From a virus: a stretch of 64,000 bases of DNA. The notes under the pieces are model-generated. The model saw nothing but the letters and a program-made list of their open reading frames with translations. It did not search any database and was not told the DNA's origin. The stretch's first letter is position 1; every line of letters begins with the position of its first letter. This document shows, piece by piece, positions 16,216 to 24,744 of this stretch. The position numbers and the translations under genes are program-made. The stretch is taken from positions 1-64,000 of the IMG/VR virus record IMGVR_UViG_3300021962_008747, one strand, 5' to 3'.

Positions 16216-16747
16216 TTATAAAATAGGCGTATTATTACACGAAGGATTTTCTATGAAAACCTTAGAAAAATTCAATAATAAACAAATTGATTTATTATAT
16301 GAAAAAGTAAAAAAAGAAAAAACTAAGGAGTTTGGTGAACAATTAGACATGGTCGTTAAAAAAGATAAATTGACAGACCCTAAAACAATTGATGCTATGA
16401 AAAAAGTTGCGCCAGGTACAAAAGTAACTATCGAAACTGAAGTTACCGAAAAGTCTGTATCAAGAAAACAACAAAAAGCCATGGGAATCGCATTAGCGGC
16501 AAAAAAAGGAGATATACCTAAAAGTGAACTGAAAGGCTCATCTAAAGAAATGGTTAAAATGTCAAAAAGTGATTTAGAGGATTTTGCATCAACAAAACAT
16601 AAAGGATTACCGGAGAAAAAAACAAAAAGTAAAAAATCTGAAGTTAAAAAACTTGAAGAGAATATTTTAAAAATAGTGGAAAATCATTTACCTCCACACA
16701 CAACAAAGGCGGAACTACTTAAAGTTATTAAAGGATACAAAAGATAA
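16202..16747 (+). CDS. DUF3008-like head-region protein
   Basis: A 181-residue Lys-rich protein. The central part SRKQQKAMGIALAAKKGDIPKSELKGSSKEM followed by KSDLEDFASTKHKGLPEKK matches the DUF3008 pattern, a small basic domain of unknown function. The N-terminus MNHINYKIGVLLHE/GFS has an L-x-E processing-like site. ATG 16202 was chosen; a TTG 3 codons upstream and an ATG at 16253 are alternatives. It sits just before the terminase gene (4 nt), where a small terminase subunit would be expected, but no such motif is seen. Confidence 0.7.
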   Translation: MNHINYKIGVLLHEGFSMKTLEKFNNKQIDLLYEKVKKEKTKEFGEQLDMVVKKDKLTDPKTIDAMKKVAPGTKVTIETEVTEKSVSRKQQKAMGIALAAKKGDIPKSELKGSSKEMVKMSKSDLEDFASTKHKGLPEKKTKSKKSEVKKLEENILKIVENHLPPHTTKAELLKVIKGYKR

Positions 16748-16750
16748 TGA

Positions 16751-18529
16751 ATGTCTTTATCAAAAGAACAAGCACTTTTAGAATATGCTAAATGCGTAAA
16801 TGATACACCATACGCACTTAAAACATATTTACAAACTTACGACAACACACAATCAAAATATGTTCCATTAGAATTATTTAACGATCAAGTAACTCTCGTA
16901 AAAGATTATGACACCTGTGAAGAAAATATCGCACTTAAATATAGACAGGCTGGTGTATCAACAGTAACCTCTGCATGGGCGTCAAAAAGATTAGTATTTG
17001 CCCGTAAAGAAAAACCCGAAAAAATTCTAATTATTGCCAACAAACTAGATACTGCCGTTGAAATGGCAAATAAAGTTAGGGCATTTGTTGACCAATGGCC
17101 AAAATGGATGGGTGTTACGTTTTCAAATGAAAAAAATTCACAAAGACATTTTAAATTAACTAACGGTTGTGAAGTAAAGGCGGTTGCAACATCAAAAGAT
17201 GCGTTACGTGGATATACACCAACGATTCTTATTTTCGACGAAGCGGCATATATTGATGCCGACGAAGATTTTTGGTCAGCATGTATGGCGTCCCTATCAA
17301 CAGGAGGTAAAGTGATTGTTATTTCAACACCAAATGGATTTGATCCAATATATTACTCAATATACAGTCAGGCAATTAAAGGAATGAATGACTTTAGAAT
17401 TACTGAAATGTATTGGTTTAGGGATCCTAGATACTCTAAAGATTTAAAATTAATTAAATGTAATGATATTGTACATTACATGTTAAATAGAGCAGACTAT
17501 AAAGACGATGAAATTACTATAGATTATACCAATACTAAAGTTGGTGACAGAGATTTCCAAGAAATAAAACAAAAAATAGAAAACGAGGGGTATAAAGCCT
17601 ATAGTTCTTGGTTTGAGGCCATGGCTAAAAAGTTAAAGTTTGATAGAAGAAAAATTTCTCAGGAACTTGAATGTAACTTTTTGGGTTCTGGTGATAACGT
17701 TATTCCACCTGAAACAATGAAATCAATTAAGGATAATCAATTAAAAGAACCTGAAAATAAGTACATGGGTGGGGTTCTTTGGCAGTGGAAAGAACCAATA
17801 GAGGGTCATAAATACATAATGGGGATGGACGTTTCTAGAGGTGATAGTGAAGATTTTACAACATTTACAATAATAGATTTTGATGAAAGGGAACAGGTTT
17901 TAGAATACTTAGCAAAAGTCCCACCTGATGTTGTTGCAGAAATCGCATTCAAATGGGCAACTATGTATAATGCATTTATTGTGACAGATATAACAGGAGG
18001 TATGGGTGTCGCAACTTCAAGAAAACTTCAAGAATTAGGTTACAAAAATCTTTATATAGATGGTGTTAATCTTGCAGACAAATGGAAGTGGGATCCAAAG
18101 GCAAATGAAAAAATACCCGGTATAAACTTCAACTCTAAAAGAGTTCAAATAGTTGCCGCTTTTGAGGAGGCATTAAGACACGATTTTGGAGTAAGATCCC
18201 AAAGATTATTTAATGAGCTTAATACTTTTGTTTATGTTAATGGAAAACCGGATCACCAAAAAGGTCAACATGACGATTTAATTATGGCGTTGGCTATGGC
18301 GTTATATGTTGCAGAAACGTCTTTTTCTAAATTAGAAAAAGCGACAGAACAAGCAAAAGCGATGTTAAATTCTTGGTCTACGGAGAAAAAAGAATTTAAA
18401 GAATCTTCTCAAAACTTTAATCCTGGATTACCTGTTGGGTATGTAGATAATATGTATATGAGTAGAAGTACGTTAACTCAAAGTGATTACCAAAACTATT
18501 TATGGTTATTCGGTAAAAAAAGAGTTTAG
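16751..18529 (+). CDS. Terminase large subunit (gp17-like)
   Basis: A 592-residue DNA-packaging motor. ATPase domain: Walker A-like KYRQAGVST (63-71), Walker B TILIFDEAAY (158-167), and a coupling motif region VISTPNG. Nuclease domain (RNase H-like): MGMDVSRGDSEDFT with the first acidic pair, VTDITGGMG, and HDDLIMALAMAL near the C-terminus. The length and order match T4 gp17. It cuts concatemeric DNA and pumps it into the prohead through the portal encoded next. Confidence 0.95.
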   Translation: MSLSKEQALLEYAKCVNDTPYALKTYLQTYDNTQSKYVPLELFNDQVTLVKDYDTCEENIALKYRQAGVSTVTSAWASKRLVFARKEKPEKILIIANKLDTAVEMANKVRAFVDQWPKWMGVTFSNEKNSQRHFKLTNGCEVKAVATSKDALRGYTPTILIFDEAAYIDADEDFWSACMASLSTGGKVIVISTPNGFDPIYYSIYSQAIKGMNDFRITEMYWFRDPRYSKDLKLIKCNDIVHYMLNRADYKDDEITIDYTNTKVGDRDFQEIKQKIENEGYKAYSSWFEAMAKKLKFDRRKISQELECNFLGSGDNVIPPETMKSIKDNQLKEPENKYMGGVLWQWKEPIEGHKYIMGMDVSRGDSEDFTTFTIIDFDEREQVLEYLAKVPPDVVAEIAFKWATMYNAFIVTDITGGMGVATSRKLQELGYKNLYIDGVNLADKWKWDPKANEKIPGINFNSKRVQIVAAFEEALRHDFGVRSQRLFNELNTFVYVNGKPDHQKGQHDDLIMALAMALYVAETSFSKLEKATEQAKAMLNSWSTEKKEFKESSQNFNPGLPVGYVDNMYMSRSTLTQSDYQNYLWLFGKKRV

Positions 18530-18566
18530 TTTATAAATTATAGAATTATTTTTAAAATAAAAAAAT

Positions 18567-20387
18567 ATGGCAGAACAAAAATATACAGTTTGGCAGAGAT
18601 TAGGTAGAGTTTTTGGACCTAATTCAACTATGGACCAACAGGCTCCTGTTTTCAAATTTGATAAAAAACAATTACTGAAAACAACAGATAAATCTGAATT
18701 TGAAAAAGAAAAACTTGAAGCCCAACAAACTATGTATGTTGGTAAACAATGGCAAAGAGTCGAGACTAATCTTTATCAACAGGCGGTTTATTATGAACCA
18801 ACAAGAATGGCCTCATATTATGATTATGAGTCTATGGAATATACGCCTGAAATATCGGCGGCTCTTGATATATACTCTGAAGAATCCACAACACCTGACC
18901 AAGACGGGTTAATATTGAGGGTTTATTCTGAATCAAAAAGAATAAAACAAGTATTAACTGACTTATTTCAAAATAAATTAGATATAAATACAAATTTACC
19001 TATGTGGACAAGAAACACATGTAAGTTTGGTGACAATTTTGTTTATCTAAAATTAGATCCCGAAAATGGGGTCGTTGGTTGCCAACAATTACCTAACATA
19101 CAAATTGAAAGATTAGAAAAAGGTATGAGATTTCAACCAGACAAATATTCACAAGAAATGGAAAATGATGCTTTGAAGTTTGTTTGGAAAGAAAAAAACA
19201 TGGAATTTAATACTTGGGAAATTGCACATTTTAGAATTTTAGGAGATGATAGAAAACTACCATATGGGACATCTATGTTAGAAAAAGCAAGGCGTATTTG
19301 GAAACAATTATTACTATCCGAAGATGCGATGTTAGTATATAGAGTTTCAAGAGCACCTGAAAGAAGAGTTTTCAAGATTTTTGTAGGTAATATGGACGAT
19401 AAAGATGTTGACGCTTACGTTCAAAAAGTTGCAAATAAATTTAAAAGAGATCAAATTGCCGACCCACAAACAGGAAATGTTGATTTAAGATATAATCAGT
19501 TAGCGGTAGATCAAGATTATTTTATTCCTGTTAGAGATGCTGGTGCTGCAAATCCAATAGACACGTTACCTGCGGGTCAGAATTTAGCGGAAATTGCAGA
19601 TATTGAATATATACAGAAAAAATTAGTAACAGCATTAAGGATACCTAAGGCATATTTAGGTTTTGAAGAGGCTGTAGGTGATGGAAAAAATCTATCACTA
19701 TTAGATATTAGATTTGCAAGAACTATTAATAGAATACAAAAATCTATGATTGCTGAGTTGAATAAAATTGCAATCATACATTTATTTTTACTTGGGTTTG
19801 AAGATGAGTTAACTAACTTTACTTTGAGTTTAAATAATCCTTCAAAACAAGGTGAACTTTTATCTATAGAAATTTGGAAAGAAAAAATAACTCTATACAA
19901 AGATGCGGTTGCTGAAGTTCCAAATTCATTAGCACCAACATCGGCGTCTTGGGCTAAAAAACACATTTTAGGGTTTTCTGATGAGGAAATAAGACTAGAT
20001 ATTCAACAACAAAGAATAGAAAGGGCAGTTTATGGTGAATTAGCTAAGACACCTGAAGTTATAACTAAAACAGGTTTATTTGATAATATTGATCAGCTTT
20101 ATACTAAAAAAGAAGCGGGAGCGGCAGGTACGGCACCTGGAGTAGCACCGGCACCTGGAGGAACGCCGGAACCTGGAGGAGTACCTGAAGCAGGCGGGTC
20201 TCCACCATCACCAACATCTGAACCACCTCCAGGAGGTGAAGTAACTCCCGAAAGTTTCAAACGAAATGATCTAAATTTATTGTTAGAAGATAGCCTATAT
20301 TACGGTAAAACATCAATAGATTTATCAAAAGGAAGATTATCTTTAGATCAAGTAGACAAAAAACTGAAAGATTTAATTGATAAGTGA
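18567..20387 (+). CDS. Portal protein (gp20-like)
   Basis: A 606-residue protein of the T4 gp20 type: MEYTPEISAALDIYSEESTTPDQDG, WTRNTCKFGDNFVYLKL, IAHFRILGDDRKLPYGTSMLEKARRIWKQL and LLLSEDAMLVYRVSRAPERRVFKI are characteristic. It forms the dodecameric ring at the capsid vertex. The C-terminus has a Pro/Gly-rich linker (GVAPAPGGTPEPGGVP) and an RNDLNLLLEDSLYYGK tail; the LLLE/D could be a processing site. Confidence 0.93.
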   Translation: MAEQKYTVWQRLGRVFGPNSTMDQQAPVFKFDKKQLLKTTDKSEFEKEKLEAQQTMYVGKQWQRVETNLYQQAVYYEPTRMASYYDYESMEYTPEISAALDIYSEESTTPDQDGLILRVYSESKRIKQVLTDLFQNKLDINTNLPMWTRNTCKFGDNFVYLKLDPENGVVGCQQLPNIQIERLEKGMRFQPDKYSQEMENDALKFVWKEKNMEFNTWEIAHFRILGDDRKLPYGTSMLEKARRIWKQLLLSEDAMLVYRVSRAPERRVFKIFVGNMDDKDVDAYVQKVANKFKRDQIADPQTGNVDLRYNQLAVDQDYFIPVRDAGAANPIDTLPAGQNLAEIADIEYIQKKLVTALRIPKAYLGFEEAVGDGKNLSLLDIRFARTINRIQKSMIAELNKIAIIHLFLLGFEDELTNFTLSLNNPSKQGELLSIEIWKEKITLYKDAVAEVPNSLAPTSASWAKKHILGFSDEEIRLDIQQQRIERAVYGELAKTPEVITKTGLFDNIDQLYTKKEAGAAGTAPGVAPAPGGTPEPGGVPEAGGSPPSPTSEPPPGGEVTPESFKRNDLNLLLEDSLYYGKTSIDLSKGRLSLDQVDKKLKDLIDK

Positions 20388-20399
20388 TATTTATAAATA
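20388..20399 (+). promoter_or_regulatory. Candidate phage late promoter (TATTTATAAATA)
   Basis: A 12-bp palindrome-like box holding both TATTTATA and TATAAATA, starting right after the portal stop and 8 nt before the ATG at 20408. It decides that start over a GTG at 20384. Confidence 0.5.
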
Positions 20400-20407
20400 A
20401 AAATCAT

Positions 20408-21139
20408 ATGAGCACTTTTGGTACAATAAAAACAAAAATAGAAAACACGGCTACTGAATTAGCAAAAAAACCATCATTTAAAAGATTTATATTTGAATTG
20501 AATTCTTTGGTTTTAAAAAATAAAGACCTTTGTGAGTTATATTATATTTATGATGATTTATCATCAAATAAAGGATTACCTTCAGATATTGCTAACGATT
20601 ACATAAATGAAACCGTTGAATATTCTCAAATATTACTTGAAAGTCAATCTAAAAGATTAGAAGATATTTCTCTATGGATAAACTCATGGAATAATAAAAA
20701 TCAAAACAATTACTCGGACATTGATAATGCTGTTTATACTACGGGAATTAGAAATTTAGAAAGTATTTTGGAATCTAAAAAAAATATAAAAAATACAATT
20801 ACAAAAGAAGAGAGTAAAAAATCTGTAACAGAAAGTGTTAATTTACCAATTTCGTCGATGGTAAAAATTGCAAATGAAAATTTAAAAAAAGAATTAAACT
20901 CATTAAATGAAAATGATAAAAAACAGTTAGACGAAATATTATCACTAACAGGTGAAGAATTAAAAGAAAATTTTGATAAAGTAAAAAATATTGTTTTGGA
21001 AAATTTAAAAAGTTCAATAAATGAATCAAAAGATGATGAACTAAAGGTTGCAATTAACAAAACAATCAATAAAATAATGGAGTCTAAATGTAACCATTAT
21101 GATTATTATAAACTAAAAAAATTAAGTTTGGGACTATGA
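20408..21139 (+). CDS. Head-assembly protein of unknown function
   Basis: A 243-residue, largely helical and charged protein (MSTFGTIKTKIENTATELAKK at the start; long Lys/Glu/Asn/Ser helices from residue 120 on). It lies between portal and prohead protease genes, where T4 has the small core genes 67 and 68, so a prohead core role is a fair guess. No motif supports it directly. Its end overlaps the next start by 4 nt. Confidence 0.65.
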   Translation: MSTFGTIKTKIENTATELAKKPSFKRFIFELNSLVLKNKDLCELYYIYDDLSSNKGLPSDIANDYINETVEYSQILLESQSKRLEDISLWINSWNNKNQNNYSDIDNAVYTTGIRNLESILESKKNIKNTITKEESKKSVTESVNLPISSMVKIANENLKKELNSLNENDKKQLDEILSLTGEELKENFDKVKNIVLENLKSSINESKDDELKVAINKTINKIMESKCNHYDYYKLKKLSLGL

Positions 21140-21405
21140 AAAATTTTTTTAAAGGAATCGGTAGATTGTTTATGGACAGCCAAGGTAACGCTTCTTCCAA
21201 AAGATTTGTAGGAATACTTTGTGGTGTTTCTCTTTGTGTTACTTTGTATGCTAATAGCTACACGCACGGAGACATTAAACCGTCTGACACGTTAGTTAAT
21301 GCGGTAGCAATGTTAGCGTTTGGTTGTTTAGGTCTTACTTCTACTGAAAAGATTTTTGGAAAAAAATCAGAAGAGAAAAAAGAAGAAACTCAAGAAAACA
21401 TTTGA
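21136..21405 (+). CDS. Small membrane protein, holin-like candidate
   Basis: An 89-residue protein with two probable transmembrane helices: FVGILCGVSLCVTLYA (about 24-39) and LVNAVAMLAFGCLGL (about 53-67). A short loop separates them and the C-terminal tail is highly charged (KKSEEKKEE). This layout is that of a class II holin or of a small phage inner-membrane protein. No endolysin gene is adjacent. A terminator follows within the opposite gene. Confidence 0.6.
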   Translation: MKNFFKGIGRLFMDSQGNASSKRFVGILCGVSLCVTLYANSYTHGDIKPSDTLVNAVAMLAFGCLGLTSTEKIFGKKSEEKKEETQENI

Positions 21406-21578
21406 TTCTTTTGTTTGTATTTTGCTTTTTGAACTTGAGCCCTTCGTTTTACGGAGGGTTTTTTATATTCTTGACGTTCTTGTAGTTTTTGGATTTGTTT
21501 AGTTTTATATATTTTAAACTTATATGTTTTTAATGCTTGTTCTAAAGACTTTTCGTTTTTTACATGTACAATAATCAT
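21390..21578 (-). CDS. rpsU: Ribosomal protein bS21
   Basis: A 62-residue basic protein matching Bacteroidota bS21 along its length: MIIVHVKNEKSLEQALKTYK, then LQERQEYKKPSVKRRAQVQKAKYKQK. bS21 sits on the 30S platform by the anti-Shine-Dalgarno end of 16S rRNA; in flavobacteria it is known to help hide that sequence. The phage copy could replace the host protein and shift which mRNAs are initiated (inference). There is no Shine-Dalgarno sequence before the ATG, only the phage TATTTATA box. It overlaps the convergent 21136 gene by 16 nt. Confidence 0.9.
   Translation of the reverse strand: MIIVHVKNEKSLEQALKTYKFKIYKTKQIQKLQERQEYKKPSVKRRAQVQKAKYKQKNQMFS
21440..21464 (+). terminator. Rho-independent terminator inside the opposite bS21 gene
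   Basis: Stem CCCTTCGT / ACGGAGGG (one G-U) with a TTT loop, followed by TTTTTT. It should end the portal-to-21405 transcript and lies within the antisense bS21 coding region. Confidence 0.75.
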
Positions 21579-21599
21579 AAATTTTTTTTGGTTTTACAA

Positions 21600-21607
21600 T
21601 ATAAATA
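21600..21607 (-). promoter_or_regulatory. Candidate phage late promoter octamer (TATTTATA)
   Basis: TATTTATA on the minus strand, 21 nt before the bS21 ATG at 21578, so the phage bS21 would be made with the phage genes rather than under host control. Confidence 0.5.
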
Positions 21608-21685
21608 GTAGATATTTTTTTAATTTTTGACAAGTATATCATTTTTAATTATAATTGTTAAAAATAAACTCGAAAGAAATGAAAA

Positions 21686-22138
21686 ATGAAAAAAGGAAAA
21701 ACATCAAAATTAAACATTTTTGATGATGCAAAATGTCACTACGGTACTGTCGACTCTAAAGAATTAAAATCAATTTATTTAGTATTACAAACATGGGTTG
21801 AACCTATAGTTGATGATGACAATAATTGGAATAAAATAACTGGTTTAATAAAGAGACAAATTTTACATACACTATTAGAGGTTGTTGATTTCACAACATT
21901 TGAAAAAAAACAAATAGTTGACCTTGATTTAAGAACAAGTGGGATACAAAGAAACAAAAAAAGTTTTTTAAATTTAGAAATAACTTTATTTGTGCATGAA
22001 AAAAATGTAGATTTTAAATCTTTAATTTTAAGGTCTAAAATAAAAAAAATAATCACATCTGTTTATTACGATGACCTAAAAAAATCTAAGTATTTTACTT
22101 TAAGTAAAACAAAAATAAAAGAAACCGAATTAATATAA
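21686..22138 (+). CDS. Protein of unknown function in the head block
   Basis: A 150-residue, Lys- and Ile-rich soluble protein. Phrases such as WVEPIVDDDNNWNKITGLIKRQIL and VDLDLRTSGIQRNKKSFLNLEITLF show mixed alpha/beta content, but no family is recognised. It stands just upstream of the prohead protease gene. The ATG at 21686 is preferred; an out-of-frame ATG lies 7 nt earlier. Confidence 0.65.
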   Translation: MKKGKTSKLNIFDDAKCHYGTVDSKELKSIYLVLQTWVEPIVDDDNNWNKITGLIKRQILHTLLEVVDFTTFEKKQIVDLDLRTSGIQRNKKSFLNLEITLFVHEKNVDFKSLILRSKIKKIITSVYYDDLKKSKYFTLSKTKIKETELI

Positions 22139-22152
22139 TATTTATCATAAAA
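22139..22152 (+). promoter_or_regulatory. Candidate phage late promoter (TATTTATCATAAAA)
   Basis: Starts right after the preceding stop and ends 6 nt before the prohead protease ATG at 22159. The same 14-mer precedes the 56688 gene. Confidence 0.55.
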
Positions 22153-22158
22153 AACATT

Positions 22159-22869
22159 ATGAAAATATTAGGTCCAAATGATATAGGTAAAGGTATTTTA
22201 GTTGAGTGGGATGCTGGTACACTTAACCCAAATGAGTATAGAAATAGCCAAGTAATAAAAGAATCTTACGGTCAATTAGATCACTCTAAACCGTTTGTAT
22301 TTTATGCAACATTACAAAAATACGGAGTACCAAACAGAAACGGAAGAATTTATCCTGAAAAAATATTAAAAAGAGAAGCCGATAGGTATAAAGAAATGAT
22401 TAATAGGGGTATGTCGATATCTGAATTAAATCACCCTGAGTCTTCTCTTATTGATTTAGATAGAGTTGCGCATTTAATTACCGATATTTGGTGGGAAGAT
22501 AATGTATTGATGGGAAAAATTAAATTACTAACAACACCTGGTTTCCATGAAAGAGGTATTGTTTCTTCAAAAGGTGATGTTGCGGCAAATATGATGAGAC
22601 AAGGAGTGACTATGGGGGTATCTTCAAGAGGGGTTGGTTCTTTAGTTAAAAAGGGAGAACAAAACGAGGTACAAGAAGATTTTGAATTAATTTGTTTTGA
22701 TTTGGTTTCGTCACCATCGACACCCGGAGCATACCTTTATTTAAATAAAGAAGACAGACCAAAATATGAGGAAAAACTAACAGAACATGAAAATATAGAG
22801 ACTAGCTCAAATCCTTTTGGTAAATCTATTGACTTAATGAAAAGATTATCCGATTATTTGGATAAATAA
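22159..22869 (+). CDS. Prohead core protease (gp21-like)
   Basis: A 236-residue serine protease of the T4 gp21 type. Seen: YGVPNRNGRIYP, the ELNHPES segment with the probable catalytic His92, and TMGVSSRGVG with the catalytic Ser155 or Ser156, followed by the FDLVSSPSTPGAYL strand. It matures the prohead by cutting the scaffold, the major capsid protein and internal proteins, in T4 after (L/I)-x-E. Matching sites (LINE/A) occur in the capsid protein here. Confidence 0.92.
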   Translation: MKILGPNDIGKGILVEWDAGTLNPNEYRNSQVIKESYGQLDHSKPFVFYATLQKYGVPNRNGRIYPEKILKREADRYKEMINRGMSISELNHPESSLIDLDRVAHLITDIWWEDNVLMGKIKLLTTPGFHERGIVSSKGDVAANMMRQGVTMGVSSRGVGSLVKKGEQNEVQEDFELICFDLVSSPSTPGAYLYLNKEDRPKYEEKLTEHENIETSSNPFGKSIDLMKRLSDYLDK

Positions 22870-22881
22870 AATTATTAAGAA

Positions 22882-23091
22882 ATGGAAGAAAAATATTTTG
22901 TAGCTAGAGTAACTACCGACATGGTAGATGAAAACACAGGGAAAGTTAAAAAAATTAAAGAAGAAAAATTAGTTAAAGCATATTCACCAACAGATGTTGA
23001 AGCTAAAGTAACAAAGGCTTATGAAACATATACTATGGATTGGAGAATTACTGCAATTGTTGAAAGTAAAATAGATGAGGTGATAGAATAA
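22882..23091 (+). CDS. Small protein, DUF4494-like
   Basis: A 69-residue acidic protein with a single alpha/beta unit: YFVARVTTDMVDENTGKVKK, EEKLVKAYSPTDVEAKV, then a WRITAIVESKIDEVIE strand. The order and the 'LV-A-S-T-D-E' core are like DUF4494, a short domain known from Bacteroidota and their phages; the match is by eye only. It lies between protease and scaffold genes and is followed by a terminator. Confidence 0.6.
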   Translation: MEEKYFVARVTTDMVDENTGKVKKIKEEKLVKAYSPTDVEAKVTKAYETYTMDWRITAIVESKIDEVIE

Positions 23092-23112
23092 AAAAAAAAT
23101 TAAATCTAAATT

Positions 23113-23148
23113 AAAAAACGGAAGTCATGTTGGCTTCCGTTTTTTTTT
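23113..23148 (+). terminator. Rho-independent terminator
   Basis: Stem AACGGAAG / CTTCCGTT with a 9-nt loop, flanked by A and T runs. It separates the protease unit from the scaffold unit. Confidence 0.85.
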
Positions 23149-23179
23149 GTCTAAAATTAACTTTTTTATAAAGGCAATA

Positions 23180-23194
23180 TATTTATTTATAAAA
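23180..23194 (+). promoter_or_regulatory. Candidate phage late promoter (TATTTATTTATAAAA)
   Basis: The same 15-mer as at 8516, here 35 nt before the scaffold ATG at 23230. Confidence 0.55.
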
Positions 23195-23229
23195 TAAACA
23201 ATAATAAAGCAAAAAATATTGCATTTTTT

Positions 23230-24666
23230 ATGGAAAAAAACAAATCTGTAGTTGAACAAACTTTATTGCAAATTAAAGCAGTTGAGGATGCTATCAGTGA
23301 AAACGCAAAAGGAATACTTGCTTCAACAATGAAACAAGAAATCAGTGAATTAGTAAAAGAATCCCTAAAAGGGAAAAATAATCTACACGAACAAGATGAA
23401 AACGATCCTGAAATGGATGAACCTGAAATTGAAGGTGATGATCAGCTCGCGACTGACGTTGAACCTGAAATAGATGGAGAAGAAGATGGTGTAGAAGATT
23501 CTGAGGAAATTGACGCTGAAATGGCGATGGATTCCGAAGAAGATAATCAAGAAGAATTACCACCATTGGATATGACGCAAGCTTCACCTGATGAAGTTTT
23601 ACGTGTATTTAAGGCGATGGGAGATCAGGACGGTATAATTGTTAAAAAACAAGATGATGGAGACATTCATTTAGTTGATAGTAACAATAATACAGAATAC
23701 CTAATTTCATTTGGTGGTGAGTCTGAACCAATACAAGATAATGTAATGGAAAATGAAGATAAAGACGATTTTTTAAGTGCATTGAGTGATTCTTTGTACG
23801 GTAGTGAAATGGAAGAACAGTACGATGATGAAGATGAAGATTTTATGTCTTTTGATGATGAATTTAATGAAGGATATGAAGAGATGGGTGAAAATGAAAA
23901 TTTTTACGAAATGTCTGAAGATGATTTAGAATCTGTTATGGAAACATTTAAATATAGTAAAAAGCCTAACATGGAAGGTGGGTTCGATGAAGAAATGAAA
24001 GAAGGACCTAAAAGACATGGTAAAAATGGAAATGCTAAAAATGCGACTAAATACCCTTCTAAAATGAAACACGGCGTTACTGAAACTGATCACGAAGAAG
24101 AAGAATTTGAAGCTTGGGAAGAAGAAGAATATGAAGATGTTATGCCTTATGAAGAAGACGTTGATATGGAAACTACTGAAGCTTCTAGAACTTTAGGTAA
24201 TGGTAAATATTGGGGTAGAAAAGGTTTACCTAAACCAAGAACAGCACCTAGACACTTAAAAGTTGAATCAGTTAACAAGGAATTAGAAGTTTTGAGAGAA
24301 AAAAATGAGGAATATAAAAAAGCATTAGATTTTTTTAGAAATAAATTAAACGAAGTTGCCGTATTTAATTCTAATCTCGCATATTCTACAAGATTGTTTA
24401 CTGAACACTCAACAACAAAACAAGAAAAGATTAATATTCTTAGAAGATTTGATAATGTTGAATCATTAAAAGAATCAAAAAATCTTTACAAAACAATTAA
24501 AAACGAATTAGATGGTGAAGTAACTAATAATGTGGTTAAAGAATCTATAACTGAAAGAGTTATAAAAACACCTAAGACTGGTTCTTCAACAAATCTAATT
24601 GAAAATAAAACTTATGAGAATCCTCAGTTCTTGAGAATGAAGGATTTGATGGCAAAAATTAAATAA
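23230..24666 (+). CDS. Prohead scaffold/core protein (gp22-like)
   Basis: A 478-residue, very acidic protein between protease and capsid genes, the position of the T4 gp22 scaffold. N-terminal helix (residues 1-50), a long Glu/Asp-rich middle (50-320) with repeated DEDE and EEEYED runs, and a C-terminal coiled-coil (about 345-410: LEVLREKNEEYKKALDFF). It is expected to form the core around which the capsid assembles and then to be degraded by the prohead protease. Assignment rests on position and composition. Confidence 0.75.
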   Translation: MEKNKSVVEQTLLQIKAVEDAISENAKGILASTMKQEISELVKESLKGKNNLHEQDENDPEMDEPEIEGDDQLATDVEPEIDGEEDGVEDSEEIDAEMAMDSEEDNQEELPPLDMTQASPDEVLRVFKAMGDQDGIIVKKQDDGDIHLVDSNNNTEYLISFGGESEPIQDNVMENEDKDDFLSALSDSLYGSEMEEQYDDEDEDFMSFDDEFNEGYEEMGENENFYEMSEDDLESVMETFKYSKKPNMEGGFDEEMKEGPKRHGKNGNAKNATKYPSKMKHGVTETDHEEEEFEAWEEEEYEDVMPYEEDVDMETTEASRTLGNGKYWGRKGLPKPRTAPRHLKVESVNKELEVLREKNEEYKKALDFFRNKLNEVAVFNSNLAYSTRLFTEHSTTKQEKINILRRFDNVESLKESKNLYKTIKNELDGEVTNNVVKESITERVIKTPKTGSSTNLIENKTYENPQFLRMKDLMAKIK

Positions 24667-24691
24667 AAATAAACTTTTTTAAAAATCTGTA

Positions 24692-24706
24692 TATTTATAT
24701 ACAAAA
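24692..24706 (+). promoter_or_regulatory. Candidate phage late promoter (TATTTATATACAAAA)
   Basis: Lies 38 nt before the major capsid protein ATG at 24745, giving this highly expressed gene its own start. Confidence 0.55.
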
Positions 24707-24744
24707 TAATAAAAAAAAATAAACTCTAATTAAAAAATTAAAAA

